64,000 nucleotides of DNA from Osmia lignaria lignaria (Eukaryota > Arthropoda > Insecta > Hymenoptera > Megachilidae), in the NCBI RefSeq assembly GCF_051020975.1, contig NC_135032.1, forward strand, positions 3,534,001 through 3,598,000, given 5' to 3'. This document shows, piece after piece, positions 37,101-50,550 of the stretch. Made by a program: the position numbers and the translations under genes. Each line of letters starts with the position of its first letter. Position 1 is the stretch's first letter. Below the pieces are notes generated by a model that saw only the letters and a list, made by a program, of their open reading frames with translations, was not told the origin of the DNA and searched no databases.

Positions 37101-37992
37101 ATTTGCACATTTATCTCAAGGGAAGCGGCCTAACGGACATATTTCGAGATATTTCTTCTTCTTGTTGTTCTTCTTCTGCACAGCTAAGCTGGAAGTGGCA
37201 TTTGCGGCTCGCACTAGTGCAGAGTTATCTCGAAGAAAGGGGCCACGGTGTTTCTGTATCTCTATTATGTTGGTGCGGCTTCGGAACTTTTAAATATCTT
37301 GATATATCTCGAGAACTACGCATCTGATCAAAAAATATCATAGAACATAAAAAGTAGGAAACTTAATTCTCTACAAAAAACGTCTCTTAAGATTTTGCCA
37401 TAGCTCGCTTCGTTTCCGAGATATTTGCCGATTTATCTCAAGGGAAGGGGCCTGACGGACATATTTCGAGATATTTCTTCTTCTTGTTGTTCTTCTTCTG
37501 CACAGCTAAGCTGGAAGTGGCATTTGCGGCTCGCACTAGTGCAGAGTTATCTCGAAGAAAGGGGCCACGGTGTTTCTGTATCTCTATTATGTTGGTGCGG
37601 TTTCGGAACTTTTAAATATCTTGATATATCTCGAGAACTACGCATCTGATCAAAAAATATCATAGAACATAAAAAGTAGGAAACTTAATTCTCTACAAAA
37701 AACGTCTCTTAACATTTTGCCATAGCTCGCTTCGTTTCCGAGATAGTTGCAGATTTATCTCAAGGGAAGGGGCCTGACGGACATATTTCGAGATATTTCT
37801 TCTTCTTGTTGTTCTTCTTCTGCACAGCTAAGCTGGAAGTGGCATTTGCGGCTCGCACTAGTGCAGAGTTATCTCAAAGAAAGGGGCCACGGTGTTTCTG
37901 TATCTCTATTATGTTGGTGCGGCTTCGGAACTTTTAAATATCTTGATATATCTCGAGAACTACGCATCTGATCAAAAAATATCATAGAACAT
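34129..37992 (+). repeat. 6-monomer higher-order unit in two copies (1932 bp each)
   Basis: Monomers at 34129-36060 recur at 36061-37992. Shared markers are GAGTAATCTC with GAACACAAAAAG, AAGTTGG, TTTACATTTTGCC with CTTCCTGTTG, GCACATTTATC with GAAGCGGCC, CTTAAGATTTTGCC with TTGCCGATTT and GCGGTTTCGG, and GATAGTTGCAG. Differences include CTTAATGCTC versus CTTAATTCTC near 34790/36722 and a G versus C in the AAAAAAGGTCTC/AAAAACGTCTC segment of several units. Confidence 0.86.
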
Positions 37993-39280
37993 AAAAAGTA
38001 GGAAACTTAATTCTCTACAAAAAAGGTCTCTTAACATTTTGCCATAGCTCGCTTCGTTTCCGAGATATTTGCAGATTTATCTCAAGGGAAGGGGCCTGAC
38101 GGACATATTTCGAGATATTTCTTCTTCCTGTTGTTCTTTTTCTGCACAGCTAAGCTGGAAGTGGCATTTGCGGCTCGCACTAGTGCAGAGTTATCTCAAA
38201 GACAGGGGCCACGGTGTTTCTGTATCTCTATTATGTTGGTGCGGCTTCGGAACTTTTAAATATCTTGATATATCTCGAGAACTACGCATCTGATCAAAAA
38301 ATATCATAGAACGTAAAAAGTAGGAAACTTAATTCTCTACAAAAAAGGTCTCTTAACATTTTGCCATAGCTCGCTTCGTTTCCGAGATATTTGCAGATTT
38401 ATCTCAAGGGAAGGGGCCTGACGGACATATTTCGAGATATTTCTTCTTCTTGTTGTTCTTCCTCTGCACAGCTAAGCTGGAAGTGGCATTTGCGGCTCGC
38501 ACTAGTGCAGAGTTATCTCAAAGAAAGGGGCCACGGTGTTTCTGTATCTCTATTATGTTGGTGCGGCTTCGGAACTTTTAAGTATCTTGATATATCTCGA
38601 GAACTACGCATCTGATCAAAAAATATCATAGAACATAAATAGTAGGAAACTTAATTCTCTACAAAAAAGGTCCCTCAACATTTTGCCATAGCTCGCTTCG
38701 TTTCCGAGATATTTGCAGATTTATCTCAAGGGAAGGGGCCTGACGGACATGTTTCGAGATATTTCTTCTTCTTGTTGTTCTTCCTCTGCACAGCTAAGCT
38801 GGAAGTGGCATTTGCAGCTCGCAATAGTGCAGAGTAATCTCAAAGAAAGGGGCCACGGTGTTTCTGTATCTCTATTATGTTGGTGCGGCTTCGGAACTTT
38901 TAAATATCTTGATATATCTCGAGAACTACGCATCTGATCAAAAAATATCATAGAACATAAAAAGTAGGAAACTTAATTCTCTACAAAAAAGGTCTCTTAA
39001 CATTTTGCCATAGCTCGCTTCGTTTCCGAGATATTTGCAGATTTATCTCAAGGGAAGGGGCCTGACGGACATATTTCGAGATATTTCTTCTTCTTGTTGT
39101 TCTTCTTCTGCACAGCTAAGTTGGAAGTGGCATTTGCGGCTCGCACTAGTGCAGAGTTATCTCAAAGAAAGGGGCCACGGTGTTTCTGTATCTCTATTAT
39201 GTTGGTGCGGCTTCGGAACTTTTAAATATCTTGATATATCTCGAGAACTACGCATCTGATCAAAAAATATCACAGAGCAT
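37993..39280 (+). repeat. Four monomers linking two duplication systems
   Basis: This holds one monomer with private changes (CTTTTTCTGC near 38138 and GACAGGGGCC near 38200), one with TTTTAAGTATC, one with GACATGTTTCG and GAGTAATCTC, and one with AAGTTGG and CACAGAGCAT. The last three recur together at 41535-42500, 43145-44110 and 46365-47330. That trio is the most re-used motif of the 38-47 kb stretch. Confidence 0.65.
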
Positions 39281-39924
39281 AAAAAGTAGGAAACTTAATT
39301 CTCTACAAAAAAAGTCTCTTAACATTTTGCCATAGCTCGCTTCGTTTCCGAGATATTTGCAGATTTATCTCAAGGGAAGGGGCCTGACGGACATATTTCG
39401 AGATATTTCTTCTTCCTGTTGTTCTTCTTCTGCACAGCTAAGCTGGAAGTGGCATTTGCGGCTCGCACTAGTGCTGAGTTATCTCAAAGAAAGGGGCCAC
39501 GGTGTTTCTGTATCTCTATTATGTTGGTGCGGCTTCGGAACTTTTAAATATCTTGATATATCTCGAGAACTACGCATCTGATCAAAAAATATCACAGAGC
39601 ATAAAAAGTAGGAAACTTAATTCTCTACAAAAAAAGTCTCTTAACATTTTGCCATAGCTCGCTTCGTTTCCGAGATATTTGCAGATTTATCTCAAGGGAA
39701 GGGGCCTGACGGACATATTTCGAGATATTTCTTCTTCCTGTTGTTCTTCTTCTGCACAGCTAAGCTGGAAGTGGCATTTGCGGCTCGCACTAGTGCTGAG
39801 TTATCTCAAAGAAAGGGGCCACGGTGTTTCTGTATCTCTATTATGTTGGTGCGGCTTCGGAACTTTTAAATATCTTGATATATCTCGAGAACTACGCATC
39901 TGATCAAAAAATATCATAGAACAT
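39281..39924 (+). repeat. Single-monomer tandem doubling
   Basis: The monomers at 39281-39602 and 39603-39924 are adjacent and share AAAAAAAGTCTC, CTTCCTGTTG and the private GTGCTGAG. They differ only near their right ends (CACAGAGCAT against CATAGAACATGAATAG). This is the simplest expansion step visible in the window: one monomer, copied once, in register. Confidence 0.82.
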
Positions 39925-40890
39925 GAATAGTAGGAAACTGAATTCTCTACAAAAAAGGTCCCTCAACATTTTGCCATAGCTCGCTTCGTTTCCGAGATAT
40001 TTGCACATTTATCTCAAGGGAAGCGGCCTAACGGACATATTTCGAGATATTTCTTCTTCTTGTTGTTCTTCTTCTGCACAGCTAAGCTGGAAGTGGCATT
40101 TGCGGCTCGCACTAGTGCAGAGTTATCTCGAAGAAAGGGGCCACGGTGTTTCTGTATCTCTATTATGTTGGTGCGGCTTCGGAACTTTTAAATATCTTGA
40201 TATATCTCGAGAACTACGCATCTGATCAAAAAATATCATAGAACAGAAAAAGTAGGAAACTTAATTCTCTACAAAAAAGTTCTCTTGAGATTTTGCCATA
40301 GCTCGCTTCGTTTCCGAGATATTTGCAGATTTATCTCAAGGGAAGGGGCCTGACGGACATATTTCGAGATATTTCTTCTTCCTGTTGTTCTTCTTCTGCA
40401 CAGCTAAGCTGGAAGTGGCATTTGCGGCTCGCACTAGTGCAGAGTTATCTCAAAGAAAGGGGCCACGGTGTTTCTGTATCTCTATTATGTTGGTGCGGCT
40501 TCGGAACTTTTAAGTATCTTGATATATCTCGAGAACTACGCATCTGATCAAAAAATATCATAGAACATAAATAGTAGGAAACTTAATTCTCTACAAAAAA
40601 GGTCCCTCAACATTTTGCCATAGCTCGCTTCGTTTCCGAGATATTTGCACATTTATCTCAAGGGAAGCGGCCTAACGGACATATTTCGAGATATTTCTTC
40701 TTCTTGTTGTTCTTCCTCTGCACAGCTAAGCTGGAAGTGGCATTTGCAGCTCGCAATAGTGCAGAGTAATCTCAAAGAAAGGGGCCACGGTGTTTCTGTA
40801 TCTCTATTATGTTGGTGCGGCTTCGGAACTTTTAAATATCTTGATATATCTCGAGAACTACGCATCTGATCAAAAAATATCATAGAACAT
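39925..40890 (+). repeat. Three monomers of the GCACATTT/GAAGCGGCC and TTTTAAGTATC types
   Basis: The order is a GCACATTT unit with TATCTCGAAG, then a CTTCCTGTTG unit with TTTTAAGTATC preceded by GAACAGAAAAAG and CTTGAGATTTT, then a GCACATTT unit with GAGTAATCTC. The last two recur at 45399-46042, where they again precede a TTTGGAGATTT unit. The third monomer has a GCACATTT front and a GAGTAATCTC back. Those features are separate elsewhere (monomers at 35095 and 34129), so it is probably a hybrid that later spread. Confidence 0.6.
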
Positions 40891-43800
40891 AAAAAGTAGG
40901 AAACTTAATTCTCTACAAAAAAGGTCTCTTAACACTTTGCCATAGCTCGCTTCGTTTCCGAGATATTTGGAGATTTATCTCAAGGGAAGGGGCCTGACGG
41001 ACATATTTCGAGATATTTCTTCTTCTTGTTGTTCTTCTTCTGCACAGCTAAGCTGGAAGTGGCATTTGCGGCTCGCACTAGTGCAGAGTTATCTCGAAGA
41101 AAGGGGCCACGGTGTTTCTGTATCTCTATTATGTTGGTGCGGCTTCGGAACTTTTAAATATCTTGATATATCTCGAGAACTACGCATCTGATCAAAAAAT
41201 ATCATAGAACATAAAAAGTAGGAAACTTAATTCTCTACAAAAAAGGTCTCTTAACATTTTGCCATAGCTCGCTTCGTTTCCGAGATATTTGCAGATTTAT
41301 CTCAAGGGAAGGGGCCTGACGGACATATTTCGAGATATTTCTTCTTCCTGTTGTTCTTCTTCTGCACAGCTAAGCTGGAAGTGGCATTTGCGGCTCGCAC
41401 TAGTGCAGAGTTATCTCGAAGAAAGGGGCCACGGTGTTTCTGTATCTCTATTATGTTGGTGCGGCTTCGGAACTTTTAAATATCTTGATATATCTCGAGA
41501 ACTACGCATCTGATCAAAAAATATCATAGAACATAAAAAGTAGGAAACTTAATTCTCTACAAAAAAGTTCTCTTAAGATTTTGCCATAGCTCGCTTCGTT
41601 TCCGAGATATTTGCAGATTTATCTCAAGGGAAGGGGCCTGACGGACATATTTCGAGATATTTCTTCTTCTTGTTGTTCTTCCTCTGCACAGCTAAGCTGG
41701 AAGTGGCATTTGCGGCTCGCACTAGTGCAGAGTTATCTCAAAGAAAGGGGCCACGGTGTTTCTGTATCTCTATTATGTTGGTGCGGCTTCGGAACTTTTA
41801 AGTATCTTGATATATCTCGAGAACTACGCATCTGATCAAAAAATATCATAGAACATAAATAGTAGGAAACTTAATTCTCTACAAAAAAGGTCCCTCAACA
41901 TTTTGCCATAGCTCGCTTCGTTTCCGAGATATTTGCAGATTTATCTCAAGGGAAGGGGCCTGACGGACATGTTTCGAGATATTTCTTCTTCTTGTTGTTC
42001 TTCCTCTGCACAGCTAAGCTGGAAGTGGCATTTGCAGCTCGCAATAGTGCAGAGTAATCTCAAAGAAAGGGGCCACGGTGTTTCTGTATCTCTATTATGT
42101 TGGTGCGGCTTCGGAACTTTTAAATATCTTGATATATCTCGAGAACTACGCATCTGATCAAAAAATATCATAGAACATAAAAAGTAGGAAACTTAATTCT
42201 CTACAAAAAAGGTCTCTTAACATTTTGCCATAGCTCGCTTCGTTTCCGAGATATTTGCAGATTTATCTCAAGGGAAGGGGCCTGACGGACATATTTCGAG
42301 ATATTTCTTCTTCTTGTTGTTCTTCTTCTGCACAGCTAAGTTGGAAGTGGCATTTGCGGCTCGCACTAGTGCAGAGTTATCTCAAAGAAAGGGGCCACGG
42401 TGTTTCTGTATCTCTATTATGTTGGTGCGGCTTCGGAACTTTTAAATATCTTGATATATCTCGAGAACTACGCATCTGATCAAAAAATATCACAGAGCAT
42501 AAAAAGTAGGAAACTTAATTCTCTACAAAAAAAGTCTCTTAACACTTTGCCATAGCTCGCTTCGTTTCCGAGATATTTGGAGATTTATCTCAAGGGAAGG
42601 GGCCTGACGGACATATTTCGAGATATTTCTTCTTCTTGTTGTTCTTCTTCTGCACAGCTAAGCTGGAAGTGGCATTTGCGGCTCGCACTAGTGCAGAGTT
42701 ATCTCGAAGAAAGGGGCCACGGTGTTTCTGTATCTCTATTATGTTGGTGCGGCTTCGGAACTTTTAAATATCTTGATATATCTCGAGAACTACGCATCTG
42801 ATCAAAAAATATCATAGAACATAAAAAGTAGGAAACTTAATTCTCTACAAAAAAGGTCTCTTAACATTTTGCCATAGCTCGCTTCGTTTCCGAGATATTT
42901 GCAGATTTATCTCAAGGGAAGGGGCCTGACGGACATATTTCGAGATATTTCTTCTTCCTGTTGTTCTTCTTCTGCACAGCTAAGCTGGAAGTGGCATTTG
43001 CGGCTCGCACTAGTGCAGAGTTATCTCGAAGAAAGGGGCCACGGTGTTTCTGTATCTCTATTATGTTGGTGCGGCTTCGGAACTTTTAAATATCTTGATA
43101 TATCTCGAGAACTACGCATCTGATCAAAAAATATCATAGAACATAAAAAGTAGGAAACTTAATTCTCTACAAAAAAGTTCTCTTAAGATTTTGCCATAGC
43201 TCGCTTCGTTTCCGAGATATTTGCAGATTTATCTCAAGGGAAGGGGCCTGACGGACATATTTCGAGATATTTCTTCTTCTTGTTGTTCTTCCTCTGCACA
43301 GCTAAGCTGGAAGTGGCATTTGCGGCTCGCACTAGTGCAGAGTTATCTCAAAGAAAGGGGCCACGGTGTTTCTGTATCTCTATTATGTTGGTGCGGCTTC
43401 GGAACTTTTAAGTATCTTGATATATCTCGAGAACTACGCATCTGATCAAAAAATATCATAGAACATAAATAGTAGGAAACTTAATTCTCTACAAAAAAGG
43501 TCCCTCAACATTTTGCCATAGCTCGCTTCGTTTCCGAGATATTTGCAGATTTATCTCAAGGGAAGGGGCCTGACGGACATGTTTCGAGATATTTCTTCTT
43601 CTTGTTGTTCTTCCTCTGCACAGCTAAGCTGGAAGTGGCATTTGCAGCTCGCAATAGTGCAGAGTAATCTCAAAGAAAGGGGCCACGGTGTTTCTGTATC
43701 TCTATTATGTTGGTGCGGCTTCGGAACTTTTAAATATCTTGATATATCTCGAGAACTACGCATCTGATCAAAAAATATCATAGAACATAAAAAGTAGGAA

Positions 43801-44110
43801 ACTTAATTCTCTACAAAAAAGGTCTCTTAACATTTTGCCATAGCTCGCTTCGTTTCCGAGATATTTGCAGATTTATCTCAAGGGAAGGGGCCTGACGGAC
43901 ATATTTCGAGATATTTCTTCTTCTTGTTGTTCTTCTTCTGCACAGCTAAGTTGGAAGTGGCATTTGCGGCTCGCACTAGTGCAGAGTTATCTCAAAGAAA
44001 GGGGCCACGGTGTTTCTGTATCTCTATTATGTTGGTGCGGCTTCGGAACTTTTAAATATCTTGATATATCTCGAGAACTACGCATCTGATCAAAAAATAT
44101 CACAGAGCAT
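40891..44110 (+). repeat. 5-monomer higher-order unit in two copies (1610 bp each)
   Basis: Monomers at 40891-42500 recur at 42501-44110: AACACTTTGCC with TTTGGAGATTT; CTTCCTGTTG with TATCTCGAAG; CTTAAGATTTTGCC with TTTTAAGTATC; GACATGTTTCG with GAGTAATCTC; and AAGTTGG with CACAGAGCAT. The front of copy 1 is preceded by TAGAACAT and the front of copy 2 by CAGAGCAT. This places the junction within the last bases of a monomer. Confidence 0.87.
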
Positions 44111-46364
44111 AAAAAGTAGGAAACTTAATTCTCTACAAAAAAAGTCTCTTAACATTTTGCCATCGCTCGCTTCGTTTCCGAGATATTTGCAGATTTATCT
44201 CAAGGGAAGGGGCCTGACGGACATATTTCGAGATATTTCTTCTTCCTGTTGTTCTTCTTCTGCACAGCTAAGCTGGAAGTGGCATTTGCGGCTCGCACTA
44301 GTGCAGAGTTATCTCAAAGAAAGGGGCCACGGTGTTTCTGTATCTCTATTATGTTGGTGCGGCTTCGGAACTTTTAAATATCTTGATATATCTCGAGAAC
44401 TACGCATCTGATCAAAAAATATCATAGAACATGAATAGGAGGAAACTGAATTCTCTACAAAAAAGGTCCCTCAACATTTTGCCATAGCTCGCTTCGTTTC
44501 CGAGATATTTGCACATTTATCTCAAGGGAAGCGGCCTAACGGACATATTTCGAGATATTTCTTCTTCTTGTTGTTCTTCTTCTGCACAGCTAAGCTGGAA
44601 GTGGCATTTGCGGCTCGCACTAGTGCAGAGTTATCTCGAAGAAAGGGGCCACGGTGTTTCTGTATCTCTATTATGTTGGTGCGGCATCGGAACTTTTAAA
44701 TATCTTGATATATCTCGAGAACTACGCATCTGATCAAAAAATATCATAGAACAGAAAAAGTAGGAAACTTAATTCTCTACAAAAAAGTTCTCTTGAGATT
44801 TTGCCATAGCTCGCTTCGTTTCCGAGATATTTGCAGATTTATCTCAAGGGAAGGGGCCTGACGGACATATTTCGAGATATTTCTTCTTCCTGTTGTTCTT
44901 CTTCTGCACAGCTAAGCTGGAAGTGGCATTTGCGGCTCGCACTAGTGCAGAGTTATCTCGAAGAAAGGGGCCACGGTGTTTCTGTATCTCTATTATGTTG
45001 GTGCGGCTTCGGAACTTTTAAATATCTTGATATATCTCGAGAACTACGCATCTGATCAAAAAATATCATAGAACATAAAAAGTAGGAAACTTAATTCTCT
45101 ACAAAGAAGTTCTCTTAAGATTTTGCCATAGCTCGCTTCGTTTCCGAGATATTTGCAGATTTATCTCAAGGGAAGGGGCCTGACGAACATATTTCGAGAT
45201 ATTTCTTCTTCCTGTTGTTCTTCTTCTGCACAGCTAAGCTGGAAGTGGCATTTGCGGCTCGCACTAGTGCAGAGTTATCTCGAAGAAAGGGGCCACGGTG
45301 TTTCTGTATCTCTATTATGTTGGTGCGGCTTCGGAACTTTTAAATATCTTGATATATCTCGAGAACTACGCATCTGATCAAAAAATATCATAGAACAGAA
45401 AAAGTAGGAAACTTAATTCTCTACAAAAAAGTTCTCTTGAGATTTTGCCATAGCTCGCTTCGTTTCCGAGATATTTGCAGATTTATCTCAAGGGAAGGGG
45501 CCTGACGGACATATTTCGAGATATTTCTTCTTCCTGTTGTTCTTCTTCTGCACAGCTAAGCTGGAAGTGGCATTTGCGGCTCGCACTAGTGCAGAGTTAT
45601 CTCAAAGAAAGGGGCCACGGTGTTTCTGTATCTCTATTATGTTGGTGCGGCTTCGGAACTTTTAAGTATCTTGATATATCTCGAGAACTACGCATCTGAT
45701 CAAAAAATATCATAGAACATAAATAGTAGGAAACTTAATTCTCTACAAAAAAGGTCCCTCAACATTTTGCCATAGCTCGCTTCGTTTCCGAGATATTTGC
45801 ACATTTATCTCAAGGGAAGCGGCCTAACGGACATATTTCGAGATATTTCTTCTTCTTGTTGTTCTTCCTCTGCACAGCTAAGCTGGAAGTGGCATTTGCA
45901 GCTCGCAATAGTGCAGAGTAATCTCAAAGAAAGGGGCCACGGTGTTTCTGTATCTCTATTATGTTGGTGCGGCTTCGGAACTTTTAAATATCTTGATATA
46001 TCTCGAGAACTACGCATCTGATCAAAAAATATCATAGAACATAAAAAGTAGGAAACTTAATTCTCTACAAAAAAGGTCTCTTAACACTTTGCCATAGCTC
46101 GCTTCGTTTCCGAGATATTTGGAGATTTATCTCAAGGGAAGGGGCCTGACGGACATATTTCGAGATATTTCTTCTTCTTGTTGTTCTTCTTCTGCACAGC
46201 TAAGCTGGAAGTGGCATTTGCGGCTCGCACTAGTGCAGAGTTATCTCGAAGAAAGGGGCCACGGTGTTTCTGTATCTCTATTATGTTGGTGCGGCTTCGG
46301 AACTTTTAAATATCTTGATATATCTCGAGAACTACGCATCTGATCAAAAAATATCATAGAACAT
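43145..46364 (+). repeat. 10-monomer higher-order unit, copy 1 (3220 bp)
   Basis: Ten monomers match 46365-49584. Shared markers are GACATGTTTCG, CACAGAGCAT, GCCATCGCTCGC, ATGAATAGGAGG with AAACTGAATTC, GCGGCATCGG, GAACAGAAAAAG with CTTGAGATTTT, TGACGAACAT, TTTTAAGTATC, the GCACATTT/GAGTAATCTC hybrid, and TTTGGAGATTT. The first three monomers also belong to the preceding 5-monomer duplication, so the two layers overlap. Confidence 0.85.
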
Positions 46365-49300
46365 AAAAAGTAGGAAACTTAATTCTCTACAAAAAAGTTC
46401 TCTTAAGATTTTGCCATAGCTCGCTTCGTTTCCGAGATATTTGCAGATTTATCTCAAGGGAAGGGGCCTGACGGACATATTTCGAGATATTTCTTCTTCT
46501 TGTTGTTCTTCCTCTGCACAGCTAAGCTGGAAGTGGCATTTGCGGCTCGCACTAGTGCAGAGTTATCTCAAAGAAAGGGGCCACGGTGTTTCTGTATCTC
46601 TATTATGTTGGTGCGGCTTCGGAACTTTTAAGTATCTTGATATATCTCGAGAACTACGCATCTGATCAAAAAATATCATAGAACATAAATAGTAGGAAAC
46701 TTAATTCTCTACAAAAAAGGTCCCTCAACATTTTGCCATAGCTCGCTTCGTTTCCGAGATATTTGCAGATTTATCTCAAGGGAAGGGGCCTGACGGACAT
46801 GTTTCGAGATATTTCTTCTTCTTGTTGTTCTTCCTCTGCACAGCTAAGCTGGAAGTGGCATTTGCAGCTCGCAATAGTGCAGAGTAATCTCAAAGAAAGG
46901 GGCCACGGTGTTTCTGTATCTCTATTATGTTGGTGCGGCTTCGGAACTTTTAAATATCTTGATATATCTCGAGAACTACGCATCTGATCAAAAAATATCA
47001 TAGAACATAAAAAGTAGGAAACTTAATTCTCTACAAAAAAGGTCTCTTAACATTTTGCCATAGCTCGCTTCGTTTCCGAGATATTTGCAGATTTATCTCA
47101 AGGGAAGGGGCCTGACGGACATATTTCGAGATATTTCTTCTTCTTGTTGTTCTTCTTCTGCACAGCTAAGTTGGAAGTGGCATTTGCGGCTCGCACTAGT
47201 GCAGAGTTATCTCAAAGAAAGGGGCCACGGTGTTTCTGTATCTCTATTATGTTGGTGCGGCTTCGGAACTTTTAAATATCTTGATATATCTCGAGAACTA
47301 CGCATCTGATCAAAAAATATCACAGAGCATAAAAAGTAGGAAACTTAATTCTCTACAAAAAAAGTCTCTTAACATTTTGCCATCGCTCGCTTCGTTTCCG
47401 AGATATTTGCAGATTTATCTCAAGGGAAGGGGCCTGACGGACATATTTCGAGATATTTCTTCTTCCTGTTGTTCTTCTTCTGCACAGCTAAGCTGGAAGT
47501 GGCATTTGCGGCTCGCACTAGTGCAGAGTTATCTCAAAGAAAGGGGCCACGGTGTTTCTGTATCTCTATTATGTTGGTGCGGCTTCGGAACTTTTAAATA
47601 TCTTGATATATCTCGAGAACTACGCATCTGATCAAAAAATATCATAGAACATGAATAGGAGGAAACTGAATTCTCTACAAAAAAGGTCCCTCAACATTTT
47701 GCCATAGCTCGCTTCGTTTCCGAGATATTTGCACATTTATCTCAAGGGAAGCGGCCTAACGGACATATTTCGAGATATTTCTTCTTCTTGTTGTTCTTCT
47801 TCTGCACAGCTAAGCTGGAAGTGGCATTTGCGGCTCGCACTAGTGCAGAGTTATCTCGAAGAAAGGGGCCACGGTGTTTCTGTATCTCTATTATGTTGGT
47901 GCGGCATCGGAACTTTTAAATATCTTGATATATCTCGAGAACTACGCATCTGATCAAAAAATATCATAGAACAGAAAAAGTAGGAAACTTAATTCTCTAC
48001 AAAAAAGTTCTCTTGAGATTTTGCCATAGCTCGCTTCGTTTCCGAGATATTTGCAGATTTATCTCAAGGGAAGGGGCCTGACGGACATATTTCGAGATAT
48101 TTCTTCTTCCTGTTGTTCTTCTTCTGCACAGCTAAGCTGGAAGTGGCATTTGCGGCTCGCACTAGTGCAGAGTTATCTCGAAGAAAGGGGCCACGGTGTT
48201 TCTGTATCTCTATTATGTTGGTGCGGCTTCGGAACTTTTAAATATCTTGATATATCTCGAGAACTACGCATCTGATCAAAAAATATCATAGAACATAAAA
48301 AGTAGGAAACTTAATTCTCTACAAAAAAGTTCTCTTAAGATTTTGCCATAGCTCGCTTCGTTTCCGAGATATTTGCAGATTTATCTCAAGGGAAGGGGCC
48401 TGACGAACATATTTCGAGATATTTCTTCTTCCTGTTGTTCTTCTTCTGCACAGCTAAGCTGGAAGTGGCATTTGCGGCTCGCACTAGTGCAGAGTTATCT
48501 CGAAGAAAGGGGCCACGGTGTTTCTGTATCTCTATTATGTTGGTGCGGCTTCGGAACTTTTAAATATCTTGATATATCTCGAGAACTACGCATCTGATCA
48601 AAAAATATCATAGAACATAAAAAGTAGGAAACTTAATTCTCTACAAAAAAGGTCTCTTAACATTTTGCCATAGCTCGCTTCGTTTCCGAGATATTTGCAG
48701 ATTTATCTCAAGGGAAGGGGCCTGACGGACATATTTCGAGATATTTCTTCTTCCTGTTGTTCTTCTTCTGCACAGCTAAGCTGGAAGTGGCATTTGCGGC
48801 TCGCACTAGTGCAGAGTTATCTCAAAGAAAGGGGCCACGGTGTTTCTGTATCTCTATTATGTTGGTGCGGCTTCGGAACTTTTAAGTATCTTGATATATC
48901 TCGAGAACTACGCATCTGATCAAAAAATATCATAGAACATAAATAGTAGGAAACTTAATTCTCTACAAAAAAGGTCCCTCAACATTTTGCCATAGCTCGC
49001 TTCGTTTCCGAGATATTTGCACATTTATCTCAAGGGAAGCGGCCTAACGGACATATTTCGAGATATTTCTTCTTCTTGTTGTTCTTCCTCTGCACAGCTA
49101 AGCTGGAAGTGGCATTTGCAGCTCGCAATAGTGCAGAGTAATCTCAAAGAAAGGGGCCACGGTGTTTCTGTATCTCTATTATGTTGGTGCGGCTTCGGAA
49201 CTTTTAAATATCTTGATATATCTCGAGAACTACGCATCTGATCAAAAAATATCATAGAACATAAAAAGTAGGAAACTTAATTCTCTACAAAAAAGGTCTC

Positions 49301-49584
49301 TTAACACTTTGCCATAGCTCGCTTCGTTTCCGAGATATTTGGAGATTTATCTCAAGGGAAGGGGCCTGACGGACATATTTCGAGATATTTCTTCTTCTTG
49401 TTGTTCTTCTTCTGCACAGCTAAGCTGGAAGTGGCATTTGCGGCTCGCACTAGTGCAGAGTTATCTCGAAGAAAGGGGCCACGGTGTTTCTGTATCTCTA
49501 TTATGTTGGTGCGGCTTCGGAACTTTTAAATATCTTGATATATCTCGAGAACTACGCATCTGATCAAAAAATATCATAGAACAT
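46365..49584 (+). repeat. 10-monomer higher-order unit, copy 2 (3220 bp)
   Basis: This is the tandem partner of 43145-46364. The differences I found cluster in the last third. ACAAAGAAG near 45102 is ACAAAAAAG here. The segment before the TTTTAAGTATC unit reads GAACATAAAAAG and GGTCTCTTAACATTTT (about 48614-48665) where copy 1 has GAACAGAAAAAG and GTTCTCTTGAGATTTT. That local replacement looks like gene conversion or a second exchange from another monomer. Confidence 0.84.
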
Positions 49585-50550
49585 AAAAAGTAGGAAACTT
49601 AATTCTCTACAAAAAAGTTCTCTTAAGATTTTGCCATAGCTCGCTTCGTTTCCGAGATATTTGCAGATTTATCTCAAGGGAAGGGGCCTGACGAACATAT
49701 TTCGAGATATTTCTTCTTCCTGTTGTTCTTCTTCTGCACAGCTAAGCTGGAAGTGGCATTTGCGGCTCGCACTAGTGCAGAGTTATCTCGAAGAAAGGGG
49801 CCACGGTGTTTCTGTATCTCTATTATGTTGGTGCGGCTTCGGAACTTTTAAATATCTTGATATATCTCGAGAACTACGCATCTGATCAAAAAATATCATA
49901 GAACATAAAAAGTAGGAAACTTAATTCTCTACAAAAAAGGTCTCTTAACATTTTGCCATAGCTCGCTTCGTTTCCGAGATATTTGCAGATTTATCTCAAG
50001 GGAAGGGGCCTGACGGACATATTTCGAGATATTTCTTCTTCCTGTTGTTCTTCTTCTGCACAGCTAAGCTGGAAGTGGCATTTGCGGCTCGCACTAGTGC
50101 AGAGTTATCTCAAAGAAAGGGGCCACGGTGTTTCTGTATCTCTATTATGTTGGTGCGGCTTCGGAACTTTTAAGTATCTTGATATATCTCGAGAACTACG
50201 CATCTGATCAAAAAATATCATAGAACATAAATAGTAGGAAACTTAATTCTCTACAAAAAAGGTCCCTCAACATTTTGCCATAGCTCGCTTCGTTTCCGAG
50301 ATATTTGCACATTTATCTCAAGGGAAGCGGCCTAACGGACATATTTCGAGATATTTCTTCTTCTTGTTGTTCTTCCTCTGCACAGCTAAGCTGGAAGTGG
50401 CATTTGCAGCTCGCAATAGTGCAGAGTAATCTCAAAGAAAGGGGCCACGGTGTTTCTGTATCTCTATTATGTTGGTGCGGCTTCGGAACTTTTAAATATC
50501 TTGATATATCTCGAGAACTACGCATCTGATCAAAAAATATCATAGAACAT
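48297..50550 (+). repeat. 4-monomer period, one full copy and three monomers of a second
   Basis: Monomers at 48297 (TGACGAACAT), 48619 (TTTTAAGTATC) and 48941 (GCACATTT with GAGTAATCTC) recur at 49585, 49907 and 50229 (offset 1288 bp). The fourth monomer of the first copy (49263, TTTGGAGATTT) is not followed by an equivalent after 50550. Another unit type follows instead. Confidence 0.78.

Noticed and set aside
44010..44411. Longer 133-codon frames here and at 47230-47631
   Set aside because: They arise because CATAG becomes CATCG and removes a stop between two monomers. The second is a duplicate of the first in the 10-monomer repeat. Nothing else sets them apart from noncoding satellite.
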